DNA of 64,000 nucleotides, from positions 1 through 64,000 of the forward strand of contig NYXZ01000108.1 of the NCBI GenBank assembly GCA_002686595.1, read 5' to 3'. This stretch comes from Planctomycetota bacterium. GTDB taxonomy: Bacteria > Planctomycetota > UBA1135 > GCA-002686595. Every line of letters begins with the position of its first letter. Within the stretch, counting starts at the first letter, position 1. This document shows, piece after piece, positions 19,238 through 30,546 of this stretch. A model generated the notes under the pieces. That model saw only the letters and a program-made list of their open reading frames with translations. It did no database searches and had not been told where the DNA came from. The position numbers and the translations under genes were made by a program.

Positions 19238-20976
19238 CCACATCTTCTAAACGGCGGCGTTCTCTCTTGCTTCCCTTGGCTTGCTTGCTGGCTATCGCCA
19301 GTTGGAGCCTGGTTCAGGGAGATTGGCTGGGCACCGAACCGGCCAGCGCCTTTGAGGGCGTCCCGGTGCGGCGCGGCGACCTCCTCATCTCCGAGTCGGC
19401 CCACGGCAACCTGGAAGCCAAGGATTCCCTGCGCATGGTCTGCGAGCTGGAGGGACGCGCCTCCATCATTTTTCTGGCGGAGGAAGGCACCATCGTCCAG
19501 GAAGGTCAGTTGGTCTGCGAGCTGGATGTGTCGGACCTGCGCGACCGCCGCGTGACCCAGGAGATCTCCGTCAAGAACGGCGAGGCATCCTTCACCAAGG
19601 CCCGCGAGCAGTACGACATCCAGGAAATCCAGAACACCAGCGACATCGCCGAGTCCAAGCTGGCCCTGGAATTGGCTGGCATGGACCTGGCCAAGTACAC
19701 CCAACCGGACGGCGAGTGGGAACACGAACTGGCCCAGGCGGAAGAAGCCATAAAGCTGGCGGAGGAAGAGCTGAAGCAGGCCGAGGAAACCCTGCGCTGG
19801 ACAACCCAGTTGGCGGACAAGGGTTTTGTGCAACGCACGGAGCTGGAAAGGGACGAGCTGTCCCTAGAGCGTGCCCGCATCAAGTTGGAACAATCCCAAC
19901 GGGAGAAACGCCTCAAGGAGACTTTTGAGAGGCCGCGGCGTCTGGCGGAGCTGAACTCCGATGTGGCCACACGGGAACGCGAAGTGCTCAAGACCGAAAA
20001 ACAGGCCCGGGCGCGTTTGGCTGATTATGAAGCAGCTCGCGACTCGGCGGAGTTCATGTTGGAACGGGAGCGCGAAAAGCTAGCCAAGTACACGGACCAG
20101 ATCGGCAAGGCCAAGATCCTCGCACCCGGGACTGGCATGCTGGTCTACTCGCGCACCAGGGGCAGCAGTTGGCGCGGCGGCGGCGAGGTTCCCGAAGAGG
20201 GCAAGGATGTCTACGAACGCCAGGAAATCGCCACCATCCCGCGCGCCGGCGGCATGACCGCCATCGCCAGCCTGCACGAGACCAAGCTGGAGAATGTGCG
20301 CGTGGGCCAGAGTTGCAGCGTCACCATCGACGCCATACCCGGCCAGGTCTTCGTGGGCGAGGTGGCCTTTCTAGCCGCGGTGGCCGACTCCGGCAGTTGG
20401 ATGAGCAACCCCAACCAACGCCTCTACAAGACCGAGGTCACCATCGAGGATGGGGTGCCGGAAATGCGCCCGGGGATGTCATGCAACATCGAGGTCATTA
20501 TCGATCAGCTGAGCGCCGTGCTCTATATCCCGCGCCAGTCGGCGCACCTCGATGGCTCCGAAACGATCGCCTTCGTGGTGACCGACGGCGCTGTGGAGCA
20601 GCGGGTGATCGGCGTGGGACAGGACAACAGCAAGTGGGTGGAGATCACTTCCGGGTTGGCGGAGGGAGAACTGGTGACCCTGTCGCCGCCCGCTTCCTGG
20701 GAACCGTCGGCCACGGCCCCCGCCCCTTCCACTGGCCCGCAGGGGAAGGGTCCGCCGTCAAGGAACTCGGCCCAAGCCCCGGGTTCCGACTCGTCCAGGG
20801 GTCCGAACAAGGCCGGCAGTCGCGGGCCTGCGGGTAAGCAGGACGGGCCCCGCGCTACGACACCGGCGCCTTCCTCCACCAGGGAGGCTTCCCATGGCCA
20901 GGGGACCTCGCGCTCAGCTCCCGCCGGTGCAAAGCGCTCCCCCGGCCAAGCCCTCTCCAAGAGTCGAGCGGAGTGA
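19234..20976 (+). CDS. HlyD/MacA-type periplasmic adaptor subunit
   Basis: N-terminal TM, biotinyl-lipoyl-like halves, long coiled coil, barrel domain RVGQSCSVTIDAIPGQVFVGEVAFLAAVAD; low-complexity Pro/Ser C-tail. Confidence 0.88.
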   Translation: MTTSSKRRRSLLLPLACLLAIASWSLVQGDWLGTEPASAFEGVPVRRGDLLISESAHGNLEAKDSLRMVCELEGRASIIFLAEEGTIVQEGQLVCELDVSDLRDRRVTQEISVKNGEASFTKAREQYDIQEIQNTSDIAESKLALELAGMDLAKYTQPDGEWEHELAQAEEAIKLAEEELKQAEETLRWTTQLADKGFVQRTELERDELSLERARIKLEQSQREKRLKETFERPRRLAELNSDVATREREVLKTEKQARARLADYEAARDSAEFMLEREREKLAKYTDQIGKAKILAPGTGMLVYSRTRGSSWRGGGEVPEEGKDVYERQEIATIPRAGGMTAIASLHETKLENVRVGQSCSVTIDAIPGQVFVGEVAFLAAVADSGSWMSNPNQRLYKTEVTIEDGVPEMRPGMSCNIEVIIDQLSAVLYIPRQSAHLDGSETIAFVVTDGAVEQRVIGVGQDNSKWVEITSGLAEGELVTLSPPASWEPSATAPAPSTGPQGKGPPSRNSAQAPGSDSSRGPNKAGSRGPAGKQDGPRATTPAPSSTREASHGQGTSRSAPAGAKRSPGQALSKSRAE

Positions 20977-21734
20977 GGAACGCCAGCGGAGAGTCCAGCG
21001 CCTCGGCTCTGAGCCCCGTGGTCGGCGGGCCCGCGCCCCTCACCGAGACCTCCGTGGCCAGCCTGCGCGGAGTGGGCCGCACCTACACCATGGGCACCAA
21101 CCAGGTGCATGCCCTGGCCGATTTCAGCTTCGACTTCAAGGCCGGTGAATACTGGTCGATCATGGGCAGCTCCGGCTCGGGCAAATCGACGCTACTCAAC
21201 ATCCTGGGTTGCATCGACCGCCCCACGGCCGGGGACTACTACCTGGCCGGGCAGCATGTGAACTCCCTGGACGACGACGAGCTTTCCTCCCTGCGCGGTC
21301 AAGCCCTGGGCTTCATCTTCCAGTCCTACAACCTGATCCCCCAGTTGAATGTCCTTGAGAACATCCTGGTACCCGTCCTCTATCGAGACGGCGTCTCCTC
21401 CACCAGCACCGCCCGCGGCATGGCCCTGGCTGAACGCGTCGGCCTGGCAGAGCGCCTGGACCACCGTCCGAGCGAGCTCTCCGGCGGCCAACAACAACGC
21501 GTGGCCATCGCCCGCGCCTTGGTCAATGACCCTGCTCTGATTCTGGCGGACGAGGCTACGGGCAACTTGGATTCGCAAACCGCCGCGGAGATCCTCGACC
21601 TCTTCGACGAACTGCACGCCGAGGGCAAGACGATCCTGCTAGTCACCCATGAGCCCCATATCGGCGAACGCACCGAAGGCCGGCTCCAACTCAAGGACGG
21701 GCAGATCGCCGACGCCCGCCACGGGAGAGCCTAG
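20973..21734 (+). CDS. ABC transporter ATP-binding protein (MacB/LolD type)
   Basis: Walker A GSSGSGKSTLLN, signature LSGGQQQRVAIARAL, Walker B ALILADEATGNLD. Confidence 0.95.
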   Translation: MRNASGESSASALSPVVGGPAPLTETSVASLRGVGRTYTMGTNQVHALADFSFDFKAGEYWSIMGSSGSGKSTLLNILGCIDRPTAGDYYLAGQHVNSLDDDELSSLRGQALGFIFQSYNLIPQLNVLENILVPVLYRDGVSSTSTARGMALAERVGLAERLDHRPSELSGGQQQRVAIARALVNDPALILADEATGNLDSQTAAEILDLFDELHAEGKTILLVTHEPHIGERTEGRLQLKDGQIADARHGRA

Positions 21735-21736
21735 CC

Positions 21737-23008
21737 ATGCAACTGGCTTCACTCACGCGCGCCGTACGCCTCGGTGTCAGCAGCTTGGCTCTGCACAAGC
21801 TGCGCGCCTTTCTGACCACCCTGGGCGTGCTCTTCGGCGTTTCCAGCGTAATCGCCATGCTGGCCGTGGCCGAAGGTGCCAGCGTCGAGGCCCAGGAACA
21901 AATCCGCCAGCTGGGCAGCGAGAATGTGATCCTGCGCAGCGTGGCCCCGCCCACGGACAAGGTCTCGAACCAAGAATCTCGCATCCTGGCCTACGGCCTG
22001 ACCCATGAGGACCTGGCCCGCATCCGCGACACCTTCCCCGGTGTCAAGCGCACCATTGGCATCCTCCAGGTACCCGAGGAAGTGCGCCAGGGCTCAGCCG
22101 TTTGCAGCCCCCGCGTCCTCTGCGTCCCGCCCAGCTATCTCGCCGCAACTGGCCGCGAGATGTTCCAGGGCCGCTTCTTCGTCCCCGCCGATGGCGCGCA
22201 GTACGATCCTGTTTGCGTCCTGGGCTACGAGATCGCCCGTTATCTTTTCCCCTTTGAATCGCCCCTGGGAAAACGCGTCAAGGTCGGCGCCGACTACTTC
22301 GAAGTCGTGGGCGTGGTCTACCCCCGCGTCCCCATCTCCAGCCTGGCCACCGATCCGAGCACGGAGGTCGGCGGCGAAGTGTTCATTCCCATTGGCACGG
22401 GTCTCAAGGTCTTCGGCGATCGCCAGGTGACGATTCGCAGCGGCACCGTCGACATCCAGGAAGTCGAACTCCACGAGATCATCATCCAAGTGGACGGCGG
22501 CGCCAATGTCCCCTTCGTGGCCGATGCCTGCCGCAGCATGCTGACCCGCAATCACCAGGAGAAGGACTTCGAGGTCATCGTGCCCCTGGAACTCCTGCTG
22601 CGGGCCGAAGAGACCAAGCGCATCTTCTCCATTGTGCTCGGCAGCATCGCCGGCATCTCCCTGCTGGTGGGCGGCATCGGCATCATGAACGTGATGTTGG
22701 CCACGGTCACCGAACGCACACGGGAAATCGGTATCCGCCGTGCCCTGGGCGCCAAGCGCGCCCACATCGTGACCCAGTTCCTGGTGGAGACCGTGGTCCT
22801 TTCCGGCTGTGGCGGCCTGGCCGGCGTGGCCCTGGGCCTGGCCATCCCCATGGGCATCGAACGCTTCAGCGATATGCGCACCATCGTGACCCCCGGAGCG
22901 CCCCTGCTGGCCTTCGGTATCTCCGTGGCCACGGGCATCATCTTTGGCCTCTACCCGGCCTGGCGTGCGGCACACATGGATCCCGTGGAAGCCCTGCGCC
23001 ACGAGTAA
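21737..23008 (+). CDS. ABC transporter permease (MacB type, FtsX domain)
   Basis: MacB_PCD N-terminus LRAFLTTLGVLFGVSSVIAMLAVAEG; FtsX C-terminus GGIGIMNVMLATVTERTREIGIRRALGAKR. Confidence 0.95.
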   Translation: MQLASLTRAVRLGVSSLALHKLRAFLTTLGVLFGVSSVIAMLAVAEGASVEAQEQIRQLGSENVILRSVAPPTDKVSNQESRILAYGLTHEDLARIRDTFPGVKRTIGILQVPEEVRQGSAVCSPRVLCVPPSYLAATGREMFQGRFFVPADGAQYDPVCVLGYEIARYLFPFESPLGKRVKVGADYFEVVGVVYPRVPISSLATDPSTEVGGEVFIPIGTGLKVFGDRQVTIRSGTVDIQEVELHEIIIQVDGGANVPFVADACRSMLTRNHQEKDFEVIVPLELLLRAEETKRIFSIVLGSIAGISLLVGGIGIMNVMLATVTERTREIGIRRALGAKRAHIVTQFLVETVVLSGCGGLAGVALGLAIPMGIERFSDMRTIVTPGAPLLAFGISVATGIIFGLYPAWRAAHMDPVEALRHE

Positions 23009-23102
23009 TCAGCGCCCGCGGCCCTGACAGTCTCCGCCAAGCACAAGGCCCTCATGCGCTGTGGCCTTGGCGGGGCATGAAGGGCGCCGCCTCCCTAGGC
23101 AC

Positions 23103-26284
<3,182 letters not shown>

Positions 26285-26296
26285 TCAGCCCCTGTT

Positions 26297-26360
26297 CAAA
26301 AAAAGGGCCCGACACCAGCCGAAGCGAAGTGCCGAGCCCCAAGAAGGAGGAGATGCCCAT
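26297..26360 (-). terminator. Minus-strand hairpin + T7 preceded by anti-SD-like CTCCTCCTTCTT (element E1)
   Basis: Plus strand AAAAAAA-GGGCCCGACAC-loop-GTGCCGAGCCC; on the minus strand a GC-rich stem followed by TTTTTTT. Confidence 0.6.
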
Positions 26361-26507
26361 TTGTCGGCCCCGAGGCCAATGCCCATTAGCCCCCAACCGC
26401 TATTCGTCCCCGCATGATGGAGAAATCAGTCCTAAGAGGGTGATTGACAACACCTTGCGAACGGGGCTCCATATGCTCTGGCGAGCCATCCACTCCCGAA
26501 ACCAAGC

Positions 26508-27647
26508 GTGTCCTCGACCTTCCTCCACATCTTCCCCTCCTTCGTCCCCGGCGGCGCCCAACAGCGCGTGGCCCGCCTGGTGCCGTGCCTGGGAGAGGCC
26601 CTGGGCCACAATCCACAACACGCCGTCATGGCCCTCGATGGCTGCACGGAGGCTCAAGCGATCTGGCCCCCGGAAGTGCCCCTGGAGCTCATCCCGCCCC
26701 CGCCCCCCGGCGGCAGCTTTTCGCGCACGGTGGCCCTGCGCACCATGCTGGCAGCCCGCGCCCCGGACCTCCTGCTGACCTACAACTGGGGTTCCATGGA
26801 TGGCGTCTTCGCCGCCCGCAGCCTGGGCCTCTCCGCCCATGTCCACCACGAGGACGGCTTCAACGCGGACGAGGCCGCCGGCCTCAAGACGCGGCGCAAC
26901 TGGGCCCGACGCCTGGCCCTGGCCGGCGCCCATCGGGTGGTGGTGCCCTCAACGACGCTGCTGACCATCGCCCGCCGCCGCTGGCATCTGCCGGAGCGCC
27001 GCCTGGAGTTGATCCCAAACGGTATCGACACCGCCGACTTCGCCCCGGAAACGGACCACCAACAGGCCACTGACCTGCGCCAACGCCTGGGCATCGACGC
27101 CGGCGCCGCCGTCATCGGAACCGTGGGACACCTGCGACCGGTGAAGAACCAAACGCGCCTGATCGACGCCTTTGCCCGTTTGGACGACGATCTCGGCGCC
27201 CATCTGGTGATCGTGGGCGACGGACCAGAACGGGCCGTCCTAGAAGAGCGCCGCGCCACCCTGCCCAACCCCGCACGGCTCCACCTAGTGGGCCACCAGG
27301 ATCCCTGCGGGCCCTGGTACAAACTCTTCGATATCTTCGCCCTCTCCTCCGACAGCGAACAGATGCCCGTATCCCTGCTGGAAGCCATGGCCAGCGGGCT
27401 GCCCGCCGTCGCCACCGCCGTGGGGGATGTGCGCGAGATGCTGCCGCCGATCCAACAACCCTATCTCGTTGACCTCGGCGGGCAAACAAGCGAACAACTG
27501 GCCAGCGCCCTCGTTGCCTTGCTCCGCGGCGAGCAACTGCGCCTTGAGTTGGGACAGGCCAACCTGGAAACCGTGCGAGCCGATTTCGATTTCCGCGCCA
27601 TGGCCAGCGCCTACGCCCGTGTCTACGGCCAGGCCCTGGCAAACTAG
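26508..27647 (+). CDS. Glycosyltransferase family 4 (GT-B)
   Basis: Starts GTG; HIFPSFVPGGAQQRV, VIGTVGHLRPVKNQTRLIDAFARL, ALSSDSEQMPVSLLEAMASGLPAVATAVGDVRE. Confidence 0.92.
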   Translation: MSSTFLHIFPSFVPGGAQQRVARLVPCLGEALGHNPQHAVMALDGCTEAQAIWPPEVPLELIPPPPPGGSFSRTVALRTMLAARAPDLLLTYNWGSMDGVFAARSLGLSAHVHHEDGFNADEAAGLKTRRNWARRLALAGAHRVVVPSTTLLTIARRRWHLPERRLELIPNGIDTADFAPETDHQQATDLRQRLGIDAGAAVIGTVGHLRPVKNQTRLIDAFARLDDDLGAHLVIVGDGPERAVLEERRATLPNPARLHLVGHQDPCGPWYKLFDIFALSSDSEQMPVSLLEAMASGLPAVATAVGDVREMLPPIQQPYLVDLGGQTSEQLASALVALLRGEQLRLELGQANLETVRADFDFRAMASAYARVYGQALAN

Positions 27648-27656
27648 TTCCCCTGC

Positions 27657-27723
27657 AAAAAAAGGCGGAGACGCGCCACAAGGGTGCGCCCCCGCCTACA
27701 CATGAGAGAAAGGAGATGCCCAG
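27657..27723 (-). terminator. Minus-strand hairpin + T7 preceded by CTCCTTTCTCTC (element E2, similar to E1)
   Basis: Plus strand AAAAAAA-GGCGGAGACGCGCC-ACAAG-GGTGCGCCCCCGCC then GAGAAAGGAGATGCCCA; same flanks as E1 with a different stem sequence. Confidence 0.6.
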
Positions 27724-27746
27724 TTCTCGGCTCCCCCGCCCGGGCC

Positions 27747-27773
27747 TTAACCGTGCGTCGGTTTTTTTCGCTG
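27747..27773 (+). terminator. Candidate plus-strand intrinsic terminator downstream of the GT4 gene
   Basis: AACCG-TGCGT-CGGTT followed by T run (CGGTTTTTTTCGC); short stem so weak. Confidence 0.4.
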
Positions 27774-27959
27774 GTTCTCAGCCAGGCCAAACAGTTCATG
27801 GCGAGGCAAGGAAGGCGGGACGGCGGAAGCGACCCTGTGGGGCAGCTCCGCACGGCTCGACGAGCCTGACGCCGCCGTCGTCGCCGACGACCGCATCGAT
27901 GGCATTGCTGTAGCAGGGAGTTTGTCAACGGGCTCCTTGCTCCTGCCGATAAGGAGCCC

Positions 27960-28583
27960 ATGGCAAGCGTGCCCCACGACGACAACTACTGCGCTGGCGG
28001 CGCTGGCCAGCTTGGCCAGCCCATTCCGCCTGAACCCGCGCCGTTCCCTCCGTTCCCCGTGCTGAACAGCGAGCGCATCTACGACTCGCCCTGGGTTGGC
28101 CTGCGGCGCGACACCCTGGCCCTGCCCGGGGGCGCCGTCCAGGAACACCATGTGGTGGAGATCTCCCCCGCCGTGGTGATCGTGCCCGTGCTGGAGGGCG
28201 GCACCATCGCCTTCGTTGGCCAGTTCCGCCACGCCCTCCAAACAACTCGTTGGGAGCTGCCCGCCGGACGCCTGGCCACTGGTGAAGATCCAGGGGACGG
28301 CGCCCGACGAGAACTATTGGAGGAAACCGGCCTGGCCGTCGGCGAACTCCAGCCCCTGCCGGGCTTCCACCCCACCGGCGGCATCAGCCCCCACTACGCC
28401 CATGCCTTCCTGGCCTTGGGCTGCCGCCGCGTCTGTGCTCCAAACCCCGATCCGTCTGAACTGCTCCTGCAACGGGAGTTCACGCGCGCCGAGGCTGAGG
28501 CTCTGCTCGACGCCGGCCAGTTGACGGACGGCTTCACGGCCTTGGCCCTGATGTACGCCCTGCGCGGCGGGTTGTCGGACTAG
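27960..28583 (+). CDS. NUDIX hydrolase (ADP-ribose pyrophosphatase-like)
   Basis: Nudix box GEDPGDGARRELLEETGLAVGE; ELPAGRL. Confidence 0.9.
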   Translation: MASVPHDDNYCAGGAGQLGQPIPPEPAPFPPFPVLNSERIYDSPWVGLRRDTLALPGGAVQEHHVVEISPAVVIVPVLEGGTIAFVGQFRHALQTTRWELPAGRLATGEDPGDGARRELLEETGLAVGELQPLPGFHPTGGISPHYAHAFLALGCRRVCAPNPDPSELLLQREFTRAEAEALLDAGQLTDGFTALALMYALRGGLSD

Positions 28584-28627
28584 GAGTCCGGCGGCCGAGG
28601 AACGCGGCCGTCGGCGGCGGTTGACGT

Positions 28628-28696
28628 CCGTCGGCGCAAGTCGGCGCAAGTCAGCGCAAGTCGACGCCCGTCAGCCCCCGTCAACCCCCGTCAACC
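28628..28696. repeat. Degenerate 10-bp minisatellite (GTCGGCGCAA/GTCAACCCCC type, ~7 copies)
   Basis: GTCGGCGCAA GTCGGCGCAA GTCAGCGCAA GTCGACGCCC GTCAGCCCCC GTCAACCCCC GTCAACC read directly; overlaps the 3' end of the next gene. Confidence 0.9.
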
Positions 28697-30531
28697 AATA
28701 GGGGCAGGACCTCGAGCAAGGGCCCCGGACGCTTGACGGTCCACAGACCCGTCAGGGGGAAGTCCATCTCCGTGGGCAAGAAGGCCTCCGCCCGCTCTGC
28801 CCCCCGGGCCTTGCCGCTGACGAAGGGATCCACCGCACCGATGGGTGGTCCGAGATTCAGCGCCTGACTCAGAAATGACGGCTGGGACAAGCGGCGCCGC
28901 ACGCGGCAGAAGTGGGTGATCTCCAACTCCGCCAGGACTTCCGCCGGCGTGTTTCCGTATCCCTCCAAGCCCCGGCGCACGCCGACGGTTTCCGCGCGGG
29001 TGTCCACATCGAACAGGTCCTCGACCATGACCGCCGTCAGTCCCCACTCGGAAACATCCAGCCGATCTTCCGACAGGGCCCGCAGGCGATGGCGCTCGCG
29101 GGTTGTGAGCCCGCCACCACCGGCCTGGCGCAACTCCCGGGTCAGCTCCAAACTGCGCCAGTCCAAGGGCACCAGGGGCCCGTAGCGATCCACCGCCACG
29201 CGCGATCCCAGGGGCAGTTGGTAGAGCAGTTCCTCCATCTCCGCTCTGGTGTCCGGGCGCGAAAGGACCACGGTGAAGCGCAGGGCTTGAACCAACGGCA
29301 GGGCCAGGATCAGGGCCAGGCCCGCCAGGCGCACGGGGCCCGGCGCAGCGGCGCGCCGTCCGCTGGACACGCTGGACCCGCTGGACACGCTGGACCCGCT
29401 GGACATCAGGCGCTCCAAAAGCACGCCACCGCACAGGGCCAGGGGCGGCACCAGGGGCAGGAGATAGCGCAGGTGGTCGCTGGAGTTGGTCAGGAAGAAG
29501 GCGCCCCATAAGAGGGCGAAGAGGATGGTCGGTCGCAGGCTGCGGCGGCCCCAGGCCAGGGGCAGGCCCGCCAAGCCGAGGATGAGCAGAACCGGGTCAT
29601 AGCCAAAAAAGGCCCGGCTCAGTCGCGTGAAGGTCTCGGGCCGCAGGTCGAAGAGCAGGCTCATGCCGCCGACGCTGATCCCTCCAGCGGCCTCCACGGC
29701 GCCGCCGCCCACCACGCTCTCCGCGGGGGTGGAACCGTGCACCAGCAGGTAGGGGTGTCCGAGGAGGATGCCCACCAGGGCAAAGGCCGCCCCCGCCGCC
29801 AGGCCTAGGGCAACGCGCCTCGGGGAAAAGATCCCAGCCCACGAGGCAGAGCTCGCCCCGGGCCCCAGCAGGTAAGCGAAGCCCGCCAAGGCCAGTATGC
29901 CCAGGCCCGCCTGGTGGCAGGCAAAGGCCAGCCCGGCCGCCACCCCGGCCATTATCAGGGAGCGCCCGCGACCTCCTTCCAGGTAACTGATGGTCCCCCA
30001 ACAAGCCAGGGCCGTGGCCAGGACCAGCGCTCCCCAGGGCCGCTCCTGGGTGGAGAACTGAATTGCCAAAAGGGCCGTGGCTCCGAGAAAAGCAGCTCCA
30101 TAGGCACCGCCACCAAGGCCCGCCCGGCGGGCGGCGCGGTACAGCACCCAGGGCACGGCGGCTCCCATTAGGGCCAATAGAAGGCGCGCTAGCAGATGCA
30201 CTTCCCCGGGGTTGGCCAGCAGGACCTCGCCATACTCGGCAGCATCTGACCAGCGCTCCGTTGCCAATCCGAGCCCGTAGTGGGCCGCGTAAACCGGCAG
30301 CAAGATGTAGGGCAGGAGATTCGGATAGGTGGAATACTCCCCGACCTCGGGCACCGGATCGCGATCCCTGGCCATGCCCAGGGAGTTCTTTACGAGGTGC
30401 GTATCCGGGATGTAGTTGCGCGGCAGCCCATGGCCAATGGGCGCCAGGCGCAGACTGAGGGGCAGGACAATGACCAGGGCCAGAAAGGCCAGTCCGCGCC
30501 TGTTGTTTCCGCCGCTTGCCGTTTCAGACAT
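28681..30531 (-). CDS. Polytopic membrane protein, GT39/PMT-like glycosyltransferase candidate
   Basis: Many TM segments, N-terminal TM with HGLPRNYIPDTHLVKNS, long soluble C-terminus. Confidence 0.6.
   Translation of the reverse strand: MSETASGGNNRRGLAFLALVIVLPLSLRLAPIGHGLPRNYIPDTHLVKNSLGMARDRDPVPEVGEYSTYPNLLPYILLPVYAAHYGLGLATERWSDAAEYGEVLLANPGEVHLLARLLLALMGAAVPWVLYRAARRAGLGGGAYGAAFLGATALLAIQFSTQERPWGALVLATALACWGTISYLEGGRGRSLIMAGVAAGLAFACHQAGLGILALAGFAYLLGPGASSASWAGIFSPRRVALGLAAGAAFALVGILLGHPYLLVHGSTPAESVVGGGAVEAAGGISVGGMSLLFDLRPETFTRLSRAFFGYDPVLLILGLAGLPLAWGRRSLRPTILFALLWGAFFLTNSSDHLRYLLPLVPPLALCGGVLLERLMSSGSSVSSGSSVSSGRRAAAPGPVRLAGLALILALPLVQALRFTVVLSRPDTRAEMEELLYQLPLGSRVAVDRYGPLVPLDWRSLELTRELRQAGGGGLTTRERHRLRALSEDRLDVSEWGLTAVMVEDLFDVDTRAETVGVRRGLEGYGNTPAEVLAELEITHFCRVRRRLSQPSFLSQALNLGPPIGAVDPFVSGKARGAERAEAFLPTEMDFPLTGLWTVKRPGPLLEVLPLLVDGG
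29361..29405. repeat. 9-bp tandem repeat CGCTGGAC(A/C) x5 inside the membrane-protein gene
   Basis: CGCTGGACA CGCTGGACC CGCTGGACA CGCTGGACC CGCTGGACA; encodes SSGSSVSSGSSVSSG. Confidence 0.95.
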
Positions 30532-30546
30532 TTGATAACGCCTGAC

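Noticed and set aside
26297-26360. E1 as a guaBA attenuator or purine riboswitch
   Set aside because: E1 could lie in the guaB leader, but a plausible guaB promoter (TTGGAG-N17-TAGACT, ~26245-26275) sits between E1 and guaB, and a similar element recurs at 27.66 kb away from any purine gene; no purine-aptamer signature was seen.
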